Positions 1-9,408 of a DNA stretch of 64,000 nucleotides are shown in pieces (the first letter of the stretch is position 1; each line of letters begins with the position of its first letter). Source of the stretch: Thiomicrorhabdus immobilis (GTDB taxonomy: Bacteria > Pseudomonadota > Gammaproteobacteria > Thiomicrospirales > Thiomicrospiraceae); contig NZ_AP024202.1 in assembly GCF_021654855.1 (NCBI RefSeq), positions 2,108,001-2,172,000 of the forward strand. Reading direction: 5' to 3'. The notes below the pieces were generated by a model, which worked only from the letters and a program-made list of their open reading frames with translations, was not told the DNA's origin and made no database searches. The position numbers and the translations under genes are program-made.

Positions 1-394
1 CGACTTGGATAATTTCAAAAAAATCAACGATACCTACGGACATCTAACCGGTGATGAAGTCTTGAAAGCGATTAGCCACGACATCAAGCAACATATCCGC
101 TCATCGGATACATTTGGTCGCTGGGGCGGTGAAGAGTTTATGCTTATTTGCCCGGCAACCGATTCACAACAAGCCCAGGTCATTGCAGATAAGGTTCTAC
201 ATTCCGTTAAAAAAATCGGCTTTAGGGAAGGTTTCACACAAACATTAAGCATTGGGGTTGCAACCTACTCTCTTGACGAACCGCTACTCAAGTTTGTGGC
301 TCGCGCGGATGATGCTCTCTACCAAGCAAAAAACACCGGAAAGGATAAAGTCGTTTCTGCCGAAAGCCTGCAAGAACTTCCAGAGTTCGAATAA
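1..394 (+). CDS. Diguanylate cyclase, C-terminal GGDEF domain (5' end outside window)
   Basis: Only the last 131 codons are present; the reading frame is open from base 2 and enters from the left edge, so the true start and any sensor domain lie outside. The visible part is most of a GGDEF domain, which condenses two GTP into cyclic di-GMP. It shows the metal-binding DxDNFKxIND stretch, the active-site GGEEF loop, and an RSSD inhibitory site exactly five residues before GGEEF, so product feedback inhibition is likely. The late ADDALYQAKNTGKD segment is typical of the domain end. All catalytic residues visible are intact, so I expect an active cyclase. Regulation cannot be judged without the N-terminus. 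Confidence 0.93.
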   Translation, partial: DLDNFKKINDTYGHLTGDEVLKAISHDIKQHIRSSDTFGRWGGEEFMLICPATDSQQAQVIADKVLHSVKKIGFREGFTQTLSIGVATYSLDEPLLKFVARADDALYQAKNTGKDKVVSAESLQELPEFE

Positions 395-493
395 CAAAGA
401 CTTAATATTTTAAATAAGAATCGCTCTTAACTAGATTGAAATCTGAGTATAATGGTGTTCTTAAAATACCGCGCAAACATAAGAGATGTATCG

Positions 494-1804
494 ATGTCAT
501 CAACCAGCCAAGTGCCACATTTACAAACTGCGTTAAAAGGGCCTCTTTTAGAACTAGAAAAGCACCTTTTAGCCAATAACACCGCCATTGAATCCTGGTT
601 TAGAAAACAGTTTAAAAACACCCCAGCGCCATTTTACGGCTCGGTTGATTTGCGCAATGCTGGCTACAAACTTGCCCCGGTCGATACCAATCTATTCCCT
701 GCAGGTTTCAATAACCTACATCCGGATTTACGCTCTCTGGCGGTGCATGCGGCACAAAACGCGGTAACTCAAGTATGCCCGATTGCCGATGGGGTTCTGA
801 TTATTCCTGAAAACCACACCCGCAATCTCTACTATCTTGAGAACGTCTACGCTCTGCAAACTATTTTGGAAAGCGCGGGCTACGAAGTCCACATTGGTTC
901 TTTGATTCCTGAATTGAATGCGCCGATGGTGATTGAACTACCTTCAGGTAACGCCCTGACCCTAAAACCGATTGTCAAAAAGGACAACCGTGTCGGTGTC
1001 GATGACTTTTTTCCATGCGCGGTGCTGCTTAACAATGATTTATCGGGCGGACGCCCGGAAATACTGGAAGGTATCGAACAGACCTTATTACCCCCTATGG
1101 AACTTGGTTGGGCCAACCGTTATAAAACGGAACATTTTGCGCATTATTCAGATGTGACCGAAGCGTTTGCCAAATTGATTGATATCGATCAATGGTTGAT
1201 CAACCCGACATCGATTCCTTGCGGACCGATAAACTTTAAAGACCAAACAGGACTGGAAGATCTTGCAGAGGCCGTAAACAAGGTTTTGGAAGAGACTCAA
1301 ACCTACTACAAAACCCACGATATCAAGTGTAAACCTTTTGTGATTGTTAAGTCGGATAGTGGAACTTACGGCATGGCGATCATGTCGGTCAACAGCCCAG
1401 AAGACATCTTGAACCTCAACCGCAAACAGCGTAATAAAATGGCCTCGGTTAAAGAGGGGTTACAAGTTGAGCAGATGTTGGTTCAGGAAGGCGTCTATAC
1501 CTATGAAACCATCAATGAAGCCGTAGCCGAGCCGGTTGTCTATATGATTGGCAGCCAAGTCATTGGCGGTTTTTATCGTGTCCATACCGGTAAGACTGCG
1601 ACGGACAACCTAAACTCACCGGGGATGCACTTTGAGCCACTCTCTTTTGAAGAGGCCTGTGTATTACCTGACGAAACGCAAAACCCGGATGCGAGTCCGA
1701 ACCGTTTTTATGCTTACGGCGTGATTGCACGTTTAGCGCTATTAGCCGCAGCCCGTGAAATTGCCGCTGCCAAAGGCAACCTTCCGGCTATCGATGCAAT
1801 CTAA
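494..1804 (+). CDS. gshA: Glutamate-cysteine ligase, Acidithiobacillus-type family
   Basis: ATP-dependent ligation of L-glutamate and L-cysteine to gamma-glutamylcysteine, the first step of glutathione synthesis. The protein does not look like E. coli GshA; features such as APVDTNLFPAGFNNL near the N-terminus and a glycine/serine-rich SDSGTYGMAI segment fit the family first defined in Acidithiobacillus ferrooxidans (about 430 residues; here 436). An upstream in-frame ATG at 452 overlaps a TATAAT sequence, so I choose the ATG at 494, which has AAGAGA about seven bases upstream and starts MSSTSQVPHL. The next gene, 25 bp downstream, is gshB, so the two enzymes of the pathway form an operon. Family assignment rests on remembered motifs and this neighbour. 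Confidence 0.88.
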   Translation: MSSTSQVPHLQTALKGPLLELEKHLLANNTAIESWFRKQFKNTPAPFYGSVDLRNAGYKLAPVDTNLFPAGFNNLHPDLRSLAVHAAQNAVTQVCPIADGVLIIPENHTRNLYYLENVYALQTILESAGYEVHIGSLIPELNAPMVIELPSGNALTLKPIVKKDNRVGVDDFFPCAVLLNNDLSGGRPEILEGIEQTLLPPMELGWANRYKTEHFAHYSDVTEAFAKLIDIDQWLINPTSIPCGPINFKDQTGLEDLAEAVNKVLEETQTYYKTHDIKCKPFVIVKSDSGTYGMAIMSVNSPEDILNLNRKQRNKMASVKEGLQVEQMLVQEGVYTYETINEAVAEPVVYMIGSQVIGGFYRVHTGKTATDNLNSPGMHFEPLSFEEACVLPDETQNPDASPNRFYAYGVIARLALLAAAREIAAAKGNLPAIDAI

Positions 1805-1829
1805 AACAGCTCACTCAAAAGGAAATAAA

Positions 1830-2804
1830 ATGGCTTATCGTGTTGGCATCGTGATGGATCCAATCTCTGGAATCAAACCACATAAAGACAGTTCTTTTGC
1901 CATGCTTTTAGAAGCTCAGCGTCGCGGCCATGAGCTGGTTTACATGCAACCCGAAGACCTCTACCTAAAGAATGGCCAGGCCTATGCCATCGCCAGCGAA
2001 TTAAAAGTTTGGGACCGTTCGATTGAAGAACAGTTTTATGGCTTTGGTGCTTCACACGATATCGCTTTGAACACCTTAGACATTATTTTAATTCGTCAAG
2101 ACCCGCCTTTTAACAACGACTATCTTTACAGCACCCATATCCTTGAGCAAGCGGAAGCGGAAGGCGTTCTGGTCGTCAACAAACCGCAAAGTCTGCGTGA
2201 TGCCAACGAAAAACTATTTGCTAGCTGGTTTCCCGAATGCATTCCGCCAACGTTAGTTACCGCCAATGCCGATAAACTGAAAGAGTTTGTACAAACCCAT
2301 TTAGATACCATTCTTAAACCGCTAGACGCCATGGGCGGCGCATCCATTTTCAGGGTGCGTAACGACGACCCCAATATCAGTGTGATTATTGAAACCATGA
2401 CCGGTCACGGTCGTCATCACATTATGGCGCAAACCTATCTTCCAGAAATCAAAGCCGGTGATAAACGCATCCTTTTGATTAACGGAGAACCGATTGATTA
2501 CACCCTAGCGCGTATTCCCGCCGAAGGGGAAACCCGGGGGAATATTGCCGCTGGCGGAACGGGGGTAGGAATGGAGATCACCGCTCGTGAACGTTGGTTA
2601 TGTGAACAAATCGCTCCAACTTTAAAAGCCAAAGGACTTTTCTTTGTTGGCTTGGATGTGATTGGTGATTACATTACCGAAATCAACGTGACCAGCCCAA
2701 CCTGCATTCGCGAGCTTGATAGCCAGTTCAATTTGAATATCGCAGGCACCTTATTCGACTGTTTAGAAGCTGAATTAGAAGCCGAATTGGCTTCGAATCG
2801 TTAA
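1830..2804 (+). CDS. gshB: Glutathione synthetase
   Basis: Cytosolic ATP-grasp ligase that adds glycine to gamma-glutamylcysteine, completing glutathione. The start MAYRVGIVMDPISGIKPHKD with an AAAGGA ribosome site 6-7 bases upstream matches the conserved N-terminus of bacterial GshB; a longer frame back to 1755 overlaps gshA and has no support. The ATP-grasp region contains KPLDAMGGASIFR, the flexible GETRGNIAAGG loop and GLDVIGDYITEINVTSP with the metal-binding Asn/Glu. Length (324 residues) is close to E. coli GshB (about 316). It is cotranscribed with gshA and closed by the hairpin at 2871-2899. Confidence 0.95.
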   Translation: MAYRVGIVMDPISGIKPHKDSSFAMLLEAQRRGHELVYMQPEDLYLKNGQAYAIASELKVWDRSIEEQFYGFGASHDIALNTLDIILIRQDPPFNNDYLYSTHILEQAEAEGVLVVNKPQSLRDANEKLFASWFPECIPPTLVTANADKLKEFVQTHLDTILKPLDAMGGASIFRVRNDDPNISVIIETMTGHGRHHIMAQTYLPEIKAGDKRILLINGEPIDYTLARIPAEGETRGNIAAGGTGVGMEITARERWLCEQIAPTLKAKGLFFVGLDVIGDYITEINVTSPTCIRELDSQFNLNIAGTLFDCLEAELEAELASNR

Positions 2805-2870
2805 AAAATTAAAAAACGACCAGGCCGGGTCACTTATTTTTAGAGAATAAAAACCACGGTCAATAAGTCA

Positions 2871-2899
2871 TAAAAAAAGGTGCTTTAGAGCACCTTTTT
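2871..2899. terminator. Bidirectional intrinsic terminator between gshB and the chemoreceptor gene
   Basis: AAGGTGCT and AGCACCTT form an 8-bp stem around TTAG, flanked by an A-run on the left and TTTTTC on the right. It can end the rightward gshAB transcript and the leftward chemoreceptor transcript, whose stop codon lies about 40 bp further right. A near-match to the window-wide palindrome (ACCAGGCCGGGT, 2819-2830) sits just before it. Confidence 0.85.
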
Positions 2900-2937
2900 C
2901 TTTAATCAATCCCCCATAGTAATGGCTAACATCATCC

Positions 2938-5556
2938 TTAATGAAGCGATTTCATCTGCTTTAAAATCACCCCTTCCAGCTCTTCCAACGCGGCGTCTAG
3001 AAGCTCGGTCACAGCAACAAATTCGCCAACCATTTCGTCTATCAGTTCAATCTTATCAAAAGTCAATTCACCATCAGCCCTGGTATCCAACACCACTTTG
3101 ACGGCTTTATGTTGACGATAATGCAAATCTTCGACTTTTTTCCAAATAGGCAAGTTTTGCACTTTTGGCTCACCTTGAACGATTTTCTGCAATGCCAGGC
3201 CGACTTCACATTTTGCCCCATCAACACCGGTGGCTTCATTAAAAGGTACGTTTACCCCATTCAAATACGACTGAGCCGTAATCCGCCATAAACGCATCTT
3301 TTGACGGATATCCGCTAGATTCACACCAAATATATCGGCCATATGCAAAGGTCGATTCAGATCAGATTTTTGATTTAGTTGGAATTTTTGCACCTCATGA
3401 TTCAGAAGAGCAGCCTGTTCATTTAACGCATTTGAGGTTGCGGATGACTCTTCAACCAAAGCGGCATTGCTTTGAATGTTCTCATCCAACAACTTAATCG
3501 CGCTGGAGATTTGGGTTACGTTACGTTGCTGCTCACTAATTGATTCAACCACCGTTGATAAAGTCGAGCTGATTTTAGCCACCCCTTCGTCAACTTCGGT
3601 AAATACCGCATGAGTTGCCTGCACCTTTTCAGAACCCTCACGAACCTTATTGCCTGATTCATGAATCAATAATTTAATGTCCTTGGCCGCTTCCGCCGAC
3701 TTGCCCGCCAAATTGCGAACCTCTCCGGCAACAACCGCAAAACCACGCCCATGCTCACCAGCTCTTGCGGCCTCTACCGCCGCATTTAAAGCCAATAAAT
3801 TGGTTTGGAAAGCTATGCCATCGATCAAACCGATAATGGCTTCGATTTTCTCAGAAGTACCCGAAATGCTTTCCATTGCATTAATAGAGTCATCCATTGC
3901 CACTCGAGCGCTCTGGTTTAGTTGCATCGCATTTTTTGCCAAATCCGCCACACCCAATAAAGATTGACTATTCTCAGTTTGCATACTGTCAATCGCACGC
4001 ATACTGGCATTAACTTGTTGCAATGTCGCCGCCGCGATTTGTGTTCGATTGGAAAGATCCATTGCTGAAGTCGCGGATTCTTGGGCGGAATCTAAGGTAG
4101 CATTCGAAACCTCTTTGATTTGTAACATGATACTACTAAGATTATCCAAGGAAACATTGGTCGCCCCTTTCATAGCATCCAAAGCGCCGCTGAGAGGCTT
4201 ATCCATACGATGTTGCATATTACCATTAGCCAAATCCACCATAATGTGCACCATATCCTCAATAGCGCCATTGAGGCTTCGCAACAAATTATTGATGTTC
4301 TCTGCCGAGTACAGATAAAAACCGTCTAAGCCTTTGGTATCGATAGAAATGTCGGTATGACCCTTAGCGGCAATTTTCAAAGCGTTATCGAGTGTTTTTT
4401 CAACTTTGCGCTGCTGGGTCAAATCCGTCCATTCGATAACCGCTCCAATACACCTACCTTGTGCATTGACGACCGGAGACTTAACAACCCGAATATTCAA
4501 GCCACCAAACAGAAGTTCTTTATCGATGGTTTCCATCAAGTCATTACTGAATAACGGTTCTACTGAAGCCGTTTGACTAAACAACGCCAATGGGCTATCC
4601 AACAAACTTTCGGTATCAAAACGGCTAAACTCTTCTGCAAACACAGTATGGTTTTGATTGAAAAACGCTTTTAAGGCCTGGTTATAAAAAATGATCAAGT
4701 TGTCACGGTTGACCACCATAATAGAGGTTGAAGCATTATCCAAAGCGGTGGTGACACGTAGGTTATAGTTTAACTGCGCACGGTTTGCCTCATAAGTCGC
4801 GCCCATCTGCACCTGCATTTTTTTCAAATCACTCGCAAGGTCACTGACCCAAGTAGAACCGGCAGTATTTACCTGCGGTCTGAAATCCCCTTCCGCCATA
4901 CTTTTGAGAAAGCCGGAAAACTCATCAATTCGCTGTTTGAGTTTTGCGCTGATAAAGAGTGCATAACTCAAAAACACCAATAGCACGGTTAGTTGCACAT
5001 GCCATGGAAATTTCACAACATCTACCGCCTCCAAAATACCCGCTATGCTCATTGCCACAATCATACCGACCAAAATAAGCATTGGGTTGACACGATTGAA
5101 CAGACAAAAGCGGCTAGCGACACTCTGCACATAACCGTTTTTGATTGATTTTTTACCGTTCGCAACCTCTTTATACAAAGCTTGTGCCGCTTTTTTCTGC
5201 GAATCGATAATACGGCGTCTAACCGATAAATAACCAACCACTTCACCTGCTTCCCGAATCGGGGACACATTGGCCTCTACCCAGTAATACTCTCCACCTT
5301 TACAGCGGTTTTTAACCAATTGAACCCACGGTTTATCACTTTTGATGGTATCCCAAAGGTCTTTGAACACCGCTTTAGGGACATCGGGATGACGCATAAT
5401 GCTATGCGGCTGACCAAGCAACTCTTCTCGGCTGTAACCACTAATTCTTACAAAAGCATCGTTGACATGGGTAATGGTTCCATGTAAATCCGTTTTGGAA
5501 ACAATCGTTACCCCTTCTTCAACCTCAAGCTCTTTGTCAATCACCGTTTGACCCAT
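2938..5556 (-). CDS. Methyl-accepting chemotaxis protein with two PAS domains and a CZB-like C-terminus
   Basis: Inner-membrane chemoreceptor of 872 residues that should signal to CheA/CheW. Order: an Aer-like PAS domain (about 20-115, with [24 protein letters not shown]), two hydrophobic segments (about 157-205), a HAMP-like linker, a second PAS (about 270-380), a long coiled coil, the signalling hairpin with the highly conserved [21 protein letters not shown] core (split here by my 20-residue limit: [11 protein letters not shown] then [10 protein letters not shown]), and a C-terminal helical domain like CZB (chemoreceptor zinc-binding). The CZB-like part keeps [11 protein letters not shown] and LHYRQH, but the usual His three residues before the Trp of the first helix appears to be Met, so zinc binding is uncertain. 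An Aer-type PAS suggests redox or energy taxis. Start supported by AAGGGAT upstream. Confidence 0.93.
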   Translation of the reverse strand: MGQTVIDKELEVEEGVTIVSKTDLHGTITHVNDAFVRISGYSREELLGQPHSIMRHPDVPKAVFKDLWDTIKSDKPWVQLVKNRCKGGEYYWVEANVSPIREAGEVVGYLSVRRRIIDSQKKAAQALYKEVANGKKSIKNGYVQSVASRFCLFNRVNPMLILVGMIVAMSIAGILEAVDVVKFPWHVQLTVLLVFLSYALFISAKLKQRIDEFSGFLKSMAEGDFRPQVNTAGSTWVSDLASDLKKMQVQMGATYEANRAQLNYNLRVTTALDNASTSIMVVNRDNLIIFYNQALKAFFNQNHTVFAEEFSRFDTESLLDSPLALFSQTASVEPLFSNDLMETIDKELLFGGLNIRVVKSPVVNAQGRCIGAVIEWTDLTQQRKVEKTLDNALKIAAKGHTDISIDTKGLDGFYLYSAENINNLLRSLNGAIEDMVHIMVDLANGNMQHRMDKPLSGALDAMKGATNVSLDNLSSIMLQIKEVSNATLDSAQESATSAMDLSNRTQIAAATLQQVNASMRAIDSMQTENSQSLLGVADLAKNAMQLNQSARVAMDDSINAMESISGTSEKIEAIIGLIDGIAFQTNLLALNAAVEAARAGEHGRGFAVVAGEVRNLAGKSAEAAKDIKLLIHESGNKVREGSEKVQATHAVFTEVDEGVAKISSTLSTVVESISEQQRNVTQISSAIKLLDENIQSNAALVEESSATSNALNEQAALLNHEVQKFQLNQKSDLNRPLHMADIFGVNLADIRQKMRLWRITAQSYLNGVNVPFNEATGVDGAKCEVGLALQKIVQGEPKVQNLPIWKKVEDLHYRQHKAVKVVLDTRADGELTFDKIELIDEMVGEFVAVTELLDAALEELEGVILKQMKSLH

Positions 5557-5741
5557 AATAATCCCTTAAAAAATAGACGCCAATTTATTCTGAATGGGGA
5601 ACCTTAAAGCATAAAACACACCAAATCAAACTGAAAATATTAAAGATCTTTAAGACAAGAACAAGCTGGTCGAGCATGCTATCATTCTGCTCTAAAAACA
5701 ATTCTTCCCTAACAGTGGCAAAATAAAGGGCAATCCAAGCA

Positions 5742-6794
5742 ATGCAATCCCATTTCTTTCACTCCATCCGCAGTGTTCACACGGGCTTTTCCTGGCTTTA
5801 TAAATTCTTTCTGTTTTTGTTTATCCTGATGATAAACGGCTGTGGAGCACCACACTCACCCCCCACTAAAGCCAGTCTCATCGTATTTGGCACTACCGTG
5901 GACATCACCATTTACAATGCCGACCGCAAAACAGCCGAAGCGGCAATCGAACAAGTGGAACAAACCTTCCAGATTATGCATCACGAATGGCATGCGTGGG
6001 AAAAAGGCGGTATTGTCAGTAAAATCAACCAAGCCATTGCCAATCAACAAGCCATTACCATTCCGCAATCGGTTGCCGATTTTATTGTTAAGTCACAACG
6101 GTTAAGCCAACAGAGCATGGGATTGTTCGATCCCGGCATCGGCAGCCTAGTGGAACTTTGGGGCTTTCATTCTGAAAAGTGGCAAGGGCCGCCGCCGAGT
6201 GATGAGGCGATACGAGCCTGGCTCAGCCACAAACCATCCATTGCGAACCTGTCGATTCAAGGTAATCAGCTAATCAGTTCAAACCGATATGTGCAACTGG
6301 ACTTTGGTGGCAACGCTAAAGGTTTAGCGATAGATATCGCGTTACAAACCCTACAGGATGACGGCATCAAAAATGCGTTGGTGAGCATTGGTGGCGACAT
6401 GAAAGCGATGGGTTCAAAAGATCACCAGGCCTGGTCAATCGGCATTCAAAACCCGCAAAATCCAAACCAAGCGATTGCCCAAATCGCTTTAAGCGGCGGC
6501 GAAAGCATTGTCACCTCTGGCAACTACCAACGCTATTTTGAATGGCAAGGTAAACGCTATTCACATATCCTCGACCCAAACACCGGCTACCCTGCAAATA
6601 CGTTCTCTTCGGTGACGGTCATCCATGCGGATGCAACCACTGCAGATTCTGCCGCTACAGCGATTTTAGTTGCAGGACCGGAGCATTGGTTGGAGGTGGC
6701 AAAATCGATGGGAATCACACAAGCCTTTTGTGTCGATAATCAAGGAAAAATCCTGCAAACAAAAGAGATGGCAAAACGCGTTAAACTGCTATAA
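5742..6794 (+). CDS. apbE: FAD:protein FMN transferase, ApbE-family lipoprotein
   Basis: Periplasmic Mg-dependent enzyme that attaches FMN from FAD to Ser/Thr of target proteins such as the NqrB/NqrC and RnfD/RnfG subunits. A hydrophobic N-terminus ends in a lipobox (MINGCGA), so the mature protein should be lipid-anchored. Family features include FGTTVDITIY, DPGIGSLVELWGF, the nucleotide-binding DFGGNAKGLAIDIA, SIGGDMKAMG, and the HILDPNTGYPA plus DSAATAILV segments at the end. Length of 350 residues is normal. No Nqr or Rnf genes are in view, so its targets are unknown. The start has AAAGGG about 11 bases upstream, which is slightly distant. One copy of the 12-bp palindrome lies in the gene. 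Confidence 0.93.
   Translation: MQSHFFHSIRSVHTGFSWLYKFFLFLFILMINGCGAPHSPPTKASLIVFGTTVDITIYNADRKTAEAAIEQVEQTFQIMHHEWHAWEKGGIVSKINQAIANQQAITIPQSVADFIVKSQRLSQQSMGLFDPGIGSLVELWGFHSEKWQGPPPSDEAIRAWLSHKPSIANLSIQGNQLISSNRYVQLDFGGNAKGLAIDIALQTLQDDGIKNALVSIGGDMKAMGSKDHQAWSIGIQNPQNPNQAIAQIALSGGESIVTSGNYQRYFEWQGKRYSHILDPNTGYPANTFSSVTVIHADATTADSAATAILVAGPEHWLEVAKSMGITQAFCVDNQGKILQTKEMAKRVKLL
6424..6435. repeat. 12-bp palindrome ACCAGGCCTGGT (copy 1, within apbE)
   Basis: Exact copy. In the apbE frame it is read as the QAW of DHQAWSIG. Confidence 0.95.
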
Positions 6795-6802
6795 TTTACG
6801 CT

Positions 6803-7369
6803 ATGAATCAATTGAAATCTCTCGAACACCACTTCCTTATCGCCATGCCCGCTTTAGAAAATAGCTGGTTTGAAAAAACCGTTATTTACATTGTTGAAGA
6901 CAATGAGCATGGCACGATGGGTCTAGTCATTAATTTAGCGAATAAAATCGATATCCAGGATTTACTAGACCACTTTAATCTAGCCACACCTCAGAACGTA
7001 GATTATTTAAAACAAACCGTACTGATTGGTGGGCCAGTAGACTTAGAACGAGGTTTTATCCTCCACGAATCGACCGGTAACTGGAAAAGCACCATGCCTC
7101 TGCCGGACAATCTGAGCATGACGGTTTCAGAAGATTTCCTGCAGGCCTTAAGTGAAGGCCTTGCACCCAGTAAATTTTTGGTTTGCTTAGGTTTTGCGGG
7201 ATGGGAACCAGGACAACTGGCACAGGAAATCCAGGAAAACAGCTGGTTGACCATACCCTATAACGAAAGTCTACTTTTTGAAACGCCGCTTGAAAACCGC
7301 TGGCAAGTCGCTTTAGGTACACTGGGGATTTCACCTGAATTTTTGAGCAGTGAGGCTGGCCATGCCTAG
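6803..7369 (+). CDS. yqgE: YqgE/AlgH-family protein
   Basis: Conserved cytosolic protein of unknown biochemical function (UPF0301), often found next to ruvX. MNQLKSLEHHFLIAMPAL and the GTMGLVINLAN and VLIGGPVDLERGFILH stretches are diagnostic, and 188 residues is the usual size. It starts nine bases after the apbE stop and has no clear ribosome site; a TATAAT sequence ends only seven bases before the ATG (6790-6795), so a short-leader or leaderless transcript is possible. It overlaps ruvX by eight bases, continuing into a pyrimidine operon. Function in this organism cannot be stated. Confidence 0.93.
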   Translation: MNQLKSLEHHFLIAMPALENSWFEKTVIYIVEDNEHGTMGLVINLANKIDIQDLLDHFNLATPQNVDYLKQTVLIGGPVDLERGFILHESTGNWKSTMPLPDNLSMTVSEDFLQALSEGLAPSKFLVCLGFAGWEPGQLAQEIQENSWLTIPYNESLLFETPLENRWQVALGTLGISPEFLSSEAGHA

Positions 7370-7787
7370 TTCGAAAACAGCTAAGTCCAACACAAAACTG
7401 GATGGTGTCGTTATCGGTTTCGATTTCGGGCTGCGTAGAATCGGTGTCGCCATTGGGCAAACGGTTACCCAAACGGCTTCGCCACAAGCCATTGTGAACA
7501 GTCAAGATGGCAAACCCGATTGGGACCATATAAGCAAGCTGTTTGAACAATGGCAGCCTGTCGCGATTGTGGTTGGCTTACCGATGCGGCTCGATGGCAC
7601 AGAACAGGCCCTAACCCAGCCAGCCCGGAAATTTGGGCAGCGTTTGAGCGGACGTTATAACCGCCCTGTATTTTTCATTGAAGAGCAACTTAGCTCGATT
7701 GAAGCGGAAAACCGTGGTTTAAAACAAAAGCATATCGATGACCATGCTGCCCAAATTTTATTAGAGAACTGGCTGCAACAGGCTTAG
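7362..7787 (+). CDS. ruvX: Putative pre-16S rRNA nuclease / Holliday junction resolvase RuvX (YqgF)
   Basis: RNase H-fold nuclease that in E. coli processes the 16S rRNA 5' end and has been proposed as a Holliday junction resolvase. Visible are the first acidic motif GFDFGLRRIGVAIG, VVGLPMRLDGTEQ, the FFIEEQLSS motif and the final DDHAAQILLENWL. I choose the ATG at 7362, which has GAGG six bases upstream, over a GTG at 7350; this gives an eight-base overlap with yqgE and implies translational coupling. At about 141 residues it is normal for the family. The pyrR start follows after 56 bp. Confidence 0.93.
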   Translation: MPSSKTAKSNTKLDGVVIGFDFGLRRIGVAIGQTVTQTASPQAIVNSQDGKPDWDHISKLFEQWQPVAIVVGLPMRLDGTEQALTQPARKFGQRLSGRYNRPVFFIEEQLSSIEAENRGLKQKHIDDHAAQILLENWLQQA

Positions 7788-7843
7788 TAAAATCCAAGCC
7801 ATTTTGACTATTTTTTGAACTTAAAACTAGATGAGACTTTCGA

Positions 7844-8356
7844 ATGACTGAACTCGATATTGATGTTCCACAACTCATTACCAAAATCTGTGAACAACTT
7901 AAGCAGAAACCCATGTTCAACCAATCACCCAAAATGATTGGCATTCGCACCGGCGGCGAATGGGTTGCGCAAAAAATTCACCAACAACTTGATTTAAGTG
8001 ATGAGTTAGGCGTAATCGATATTGCATTCTATCGTGACGATTTCTCTAAAATCGGTTTAAACCCAACGGTCAAACCCTCTCATATCCCTTGGGACATCGA
8101 TAACCAGCATATTATTTTGGTGGATGACGTTTTATACACCGGACGTACGACACGTGCGGCATTGAATGAAATTTTCGATTATGGCCGTCCTGCGAGCGTG
8201 ACCTTGGTGGCGCTATTGGACCGCAAAGGGTGTCGTGAACTGCCTTTTCAAGCGGATATTGTGGGTGAAAGTTTAGAATGTAGCCAAACCATCAAGCTAA
8301 CCGGTCCGGAACCTTTAAAAGTCACTATCTTAGAGCAAAGTGAGGAGACAGCATGA
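7844..8356 (+). CDS. pyrR: PyrR-type bifunctional regulator / uracil phosphoribosyltransferase
   Basis: Type I phosphoribosyltransferase fold. The PRPP-binding loop is clear ([15 protein letters not shown]), as are [11 protein letters not shown] and [11 protein letters not shown]. In Bacillus PyrR is an RNA-binding attenuator of pyr operons and weak uracil phosphoribosyltransferase; in proteobacteria it is commonly found directly before pyrB, as here, where its regulatory role is less established. The stop overlaps the pyrB start (ATGA), so translation is probably coupled. I see no convincing attenuator hairpin in the 56 bp upstream, so RNA-level control would have to act further upstream, for example in the yqgE-ruvX transcript. 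Confidence 0.93.
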   Translation: MTELDIDVPQLITKICEQLKQKPMFNQSPKMIGIRTGGEWVAQKIHQQLDLSDELGVIDIAFYRDDFSKIGLNPTVKPSHIPWDIDNQHIILVDDVLYTGRTTRAALNEIFDYGRPASVTLVALLDRKGCRELPFQADIVGESLECSQTIKLTGPEPLKVTILEQSEETA

Positions 8357-9408
8357 GTGCGAAGCTAGCTGGCCCTAATATTCAGTTGAATGAATTGGGG
8401 AAATTGAAACACTTTTTAACCCTAGAAGGGTTAAAAGCCCATCATTTAACCGAGATTCTTGATACTGCCGAATCCTTTATCAATCCGGTGACCAATGAGA
8501 TTAAAAAGGTTCCGATTCTGCGCGGCAAAAGCATTATGAATCTGTTTTTTGAACCCAGCACCCGCACTCGTACCACCTTTGAGATTGCCGAAAAACGTCT
8601 CTCCGCCGATGTTGAAAGTTTAGATATTCAAACCTCTGCCACCAAAAAAGGCGAATCATTGCTGGATACATTATGGAACTTGCAAGCCATGCAAGCGGAC
8701 ATGTTTGTGATCCGTCACTCAGAAAGCGGTGCCGCACACTTCTTCTCCCAGCATGTCGCACCTCACGTTCACGTCATGAATGCCGGTGACGGACAACACG
8801 CCCACCCGACCCAAGCCATGTTGGACATGTTTACCATCCGTAAACATAAAGGGGACATCTTTGATTTAACCGTGGCGATTGTGGGCGATGTTCTGCACTC
8901 ACGTGTGGTACGTTCACAAATTCAAGCGTTGAGCATCCTAGAAGCCCGCGAAATTCGTGTTATAGGCCCAAAAACCTTAATGCCTGAATCACCGGAAGCG
9001 ATGGGGGTACATGTCTACCACAATATGGAAGAGGGTTTGAAAGACGTTGATGTGGTGATTATGGTTCGCCTACAAAATGAACGTATGACCAGCGCGCTGA
9101 TTCCAAGTGAAAAGGAGTTCTTCAAACTGTATGGCTTAACTGAAGAGCGTTTAGCCTTGGCTAAACCCGATGCGATTGTCATGCATCCAGGGCCAATCAA
9201 CCGTGGTGTAGAAATAGACTCTGCGGTAGCCGATGGTCCACAATCCGTCATTTTAGAACAGGTAACCTACGGTATTGCGGTTCGTATGGCCGTCATGTCG
9301 ATTATCATGAGCAACGCAGCCCAACTTGCCCAACATAAATTGGAACAAGAACAACAAGCCAGCCTGGATTTAATTGAATACAACGTGCAAACGGGGGACA
9401 CACTGTGA
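8353..9408 (+). CDS. pyrB: Aspartate carbamoyltransferase catalytic subunit
   Basis: Transfers the carbamoyl group from carbamoyl phosphate to aspartate, the committed pyrimidine step. Carbamoyl-phosphate motif [12 protein letters not shown] and the [14 protein letters not shown] and [13 protein letters not shown] motifs are intact. At 351 residues it is longer than E. coli PyrB (about 311), like the Pseudomonas class A enzymes that have an N-terminal extension and assemble as dodecamers with an inactive dihydroorotase. That inactive partner is indeed the next gene, joined by a GTGA overlap at 9405-9408. No pyrI is present. Confidence 0.96.
   Translation: MSAKLAGPNIQLNELGKLKHFLTLEGLKAHHLTEILDTAESFINPVTNEIKKVPILRGKSIMNLFFEPSTRTRTTFEIAEKRLSADVESLDIQTSATKKGESLLDTLWNLQAMQADMFVIRHSESGAAHFFSQHVAPHVHVMNAGDGQHAHPTQAMLDMFTIRKHKGDIFDLTVAIVGDVLHSRVVRSQIQALSILEAREIRVIGPKTLMPESPEAMGVHVYHNMEEGLKDVDVVIMVRLQNERMTSALIPSEKEFFKLYGLTEERLALAKPDAIVMHPGPINRGVEIDSAVADGPQSVILEQVTYGIAVRMAVMSIIMSNAAQLAQHKLEQEQQASLDLIEYNVQTGDTL

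Noticed and set aside
5061-5270. Small frames in the chemoreceptor region
   Set aside because: Mirror frames of the long chemoreceptor gene.
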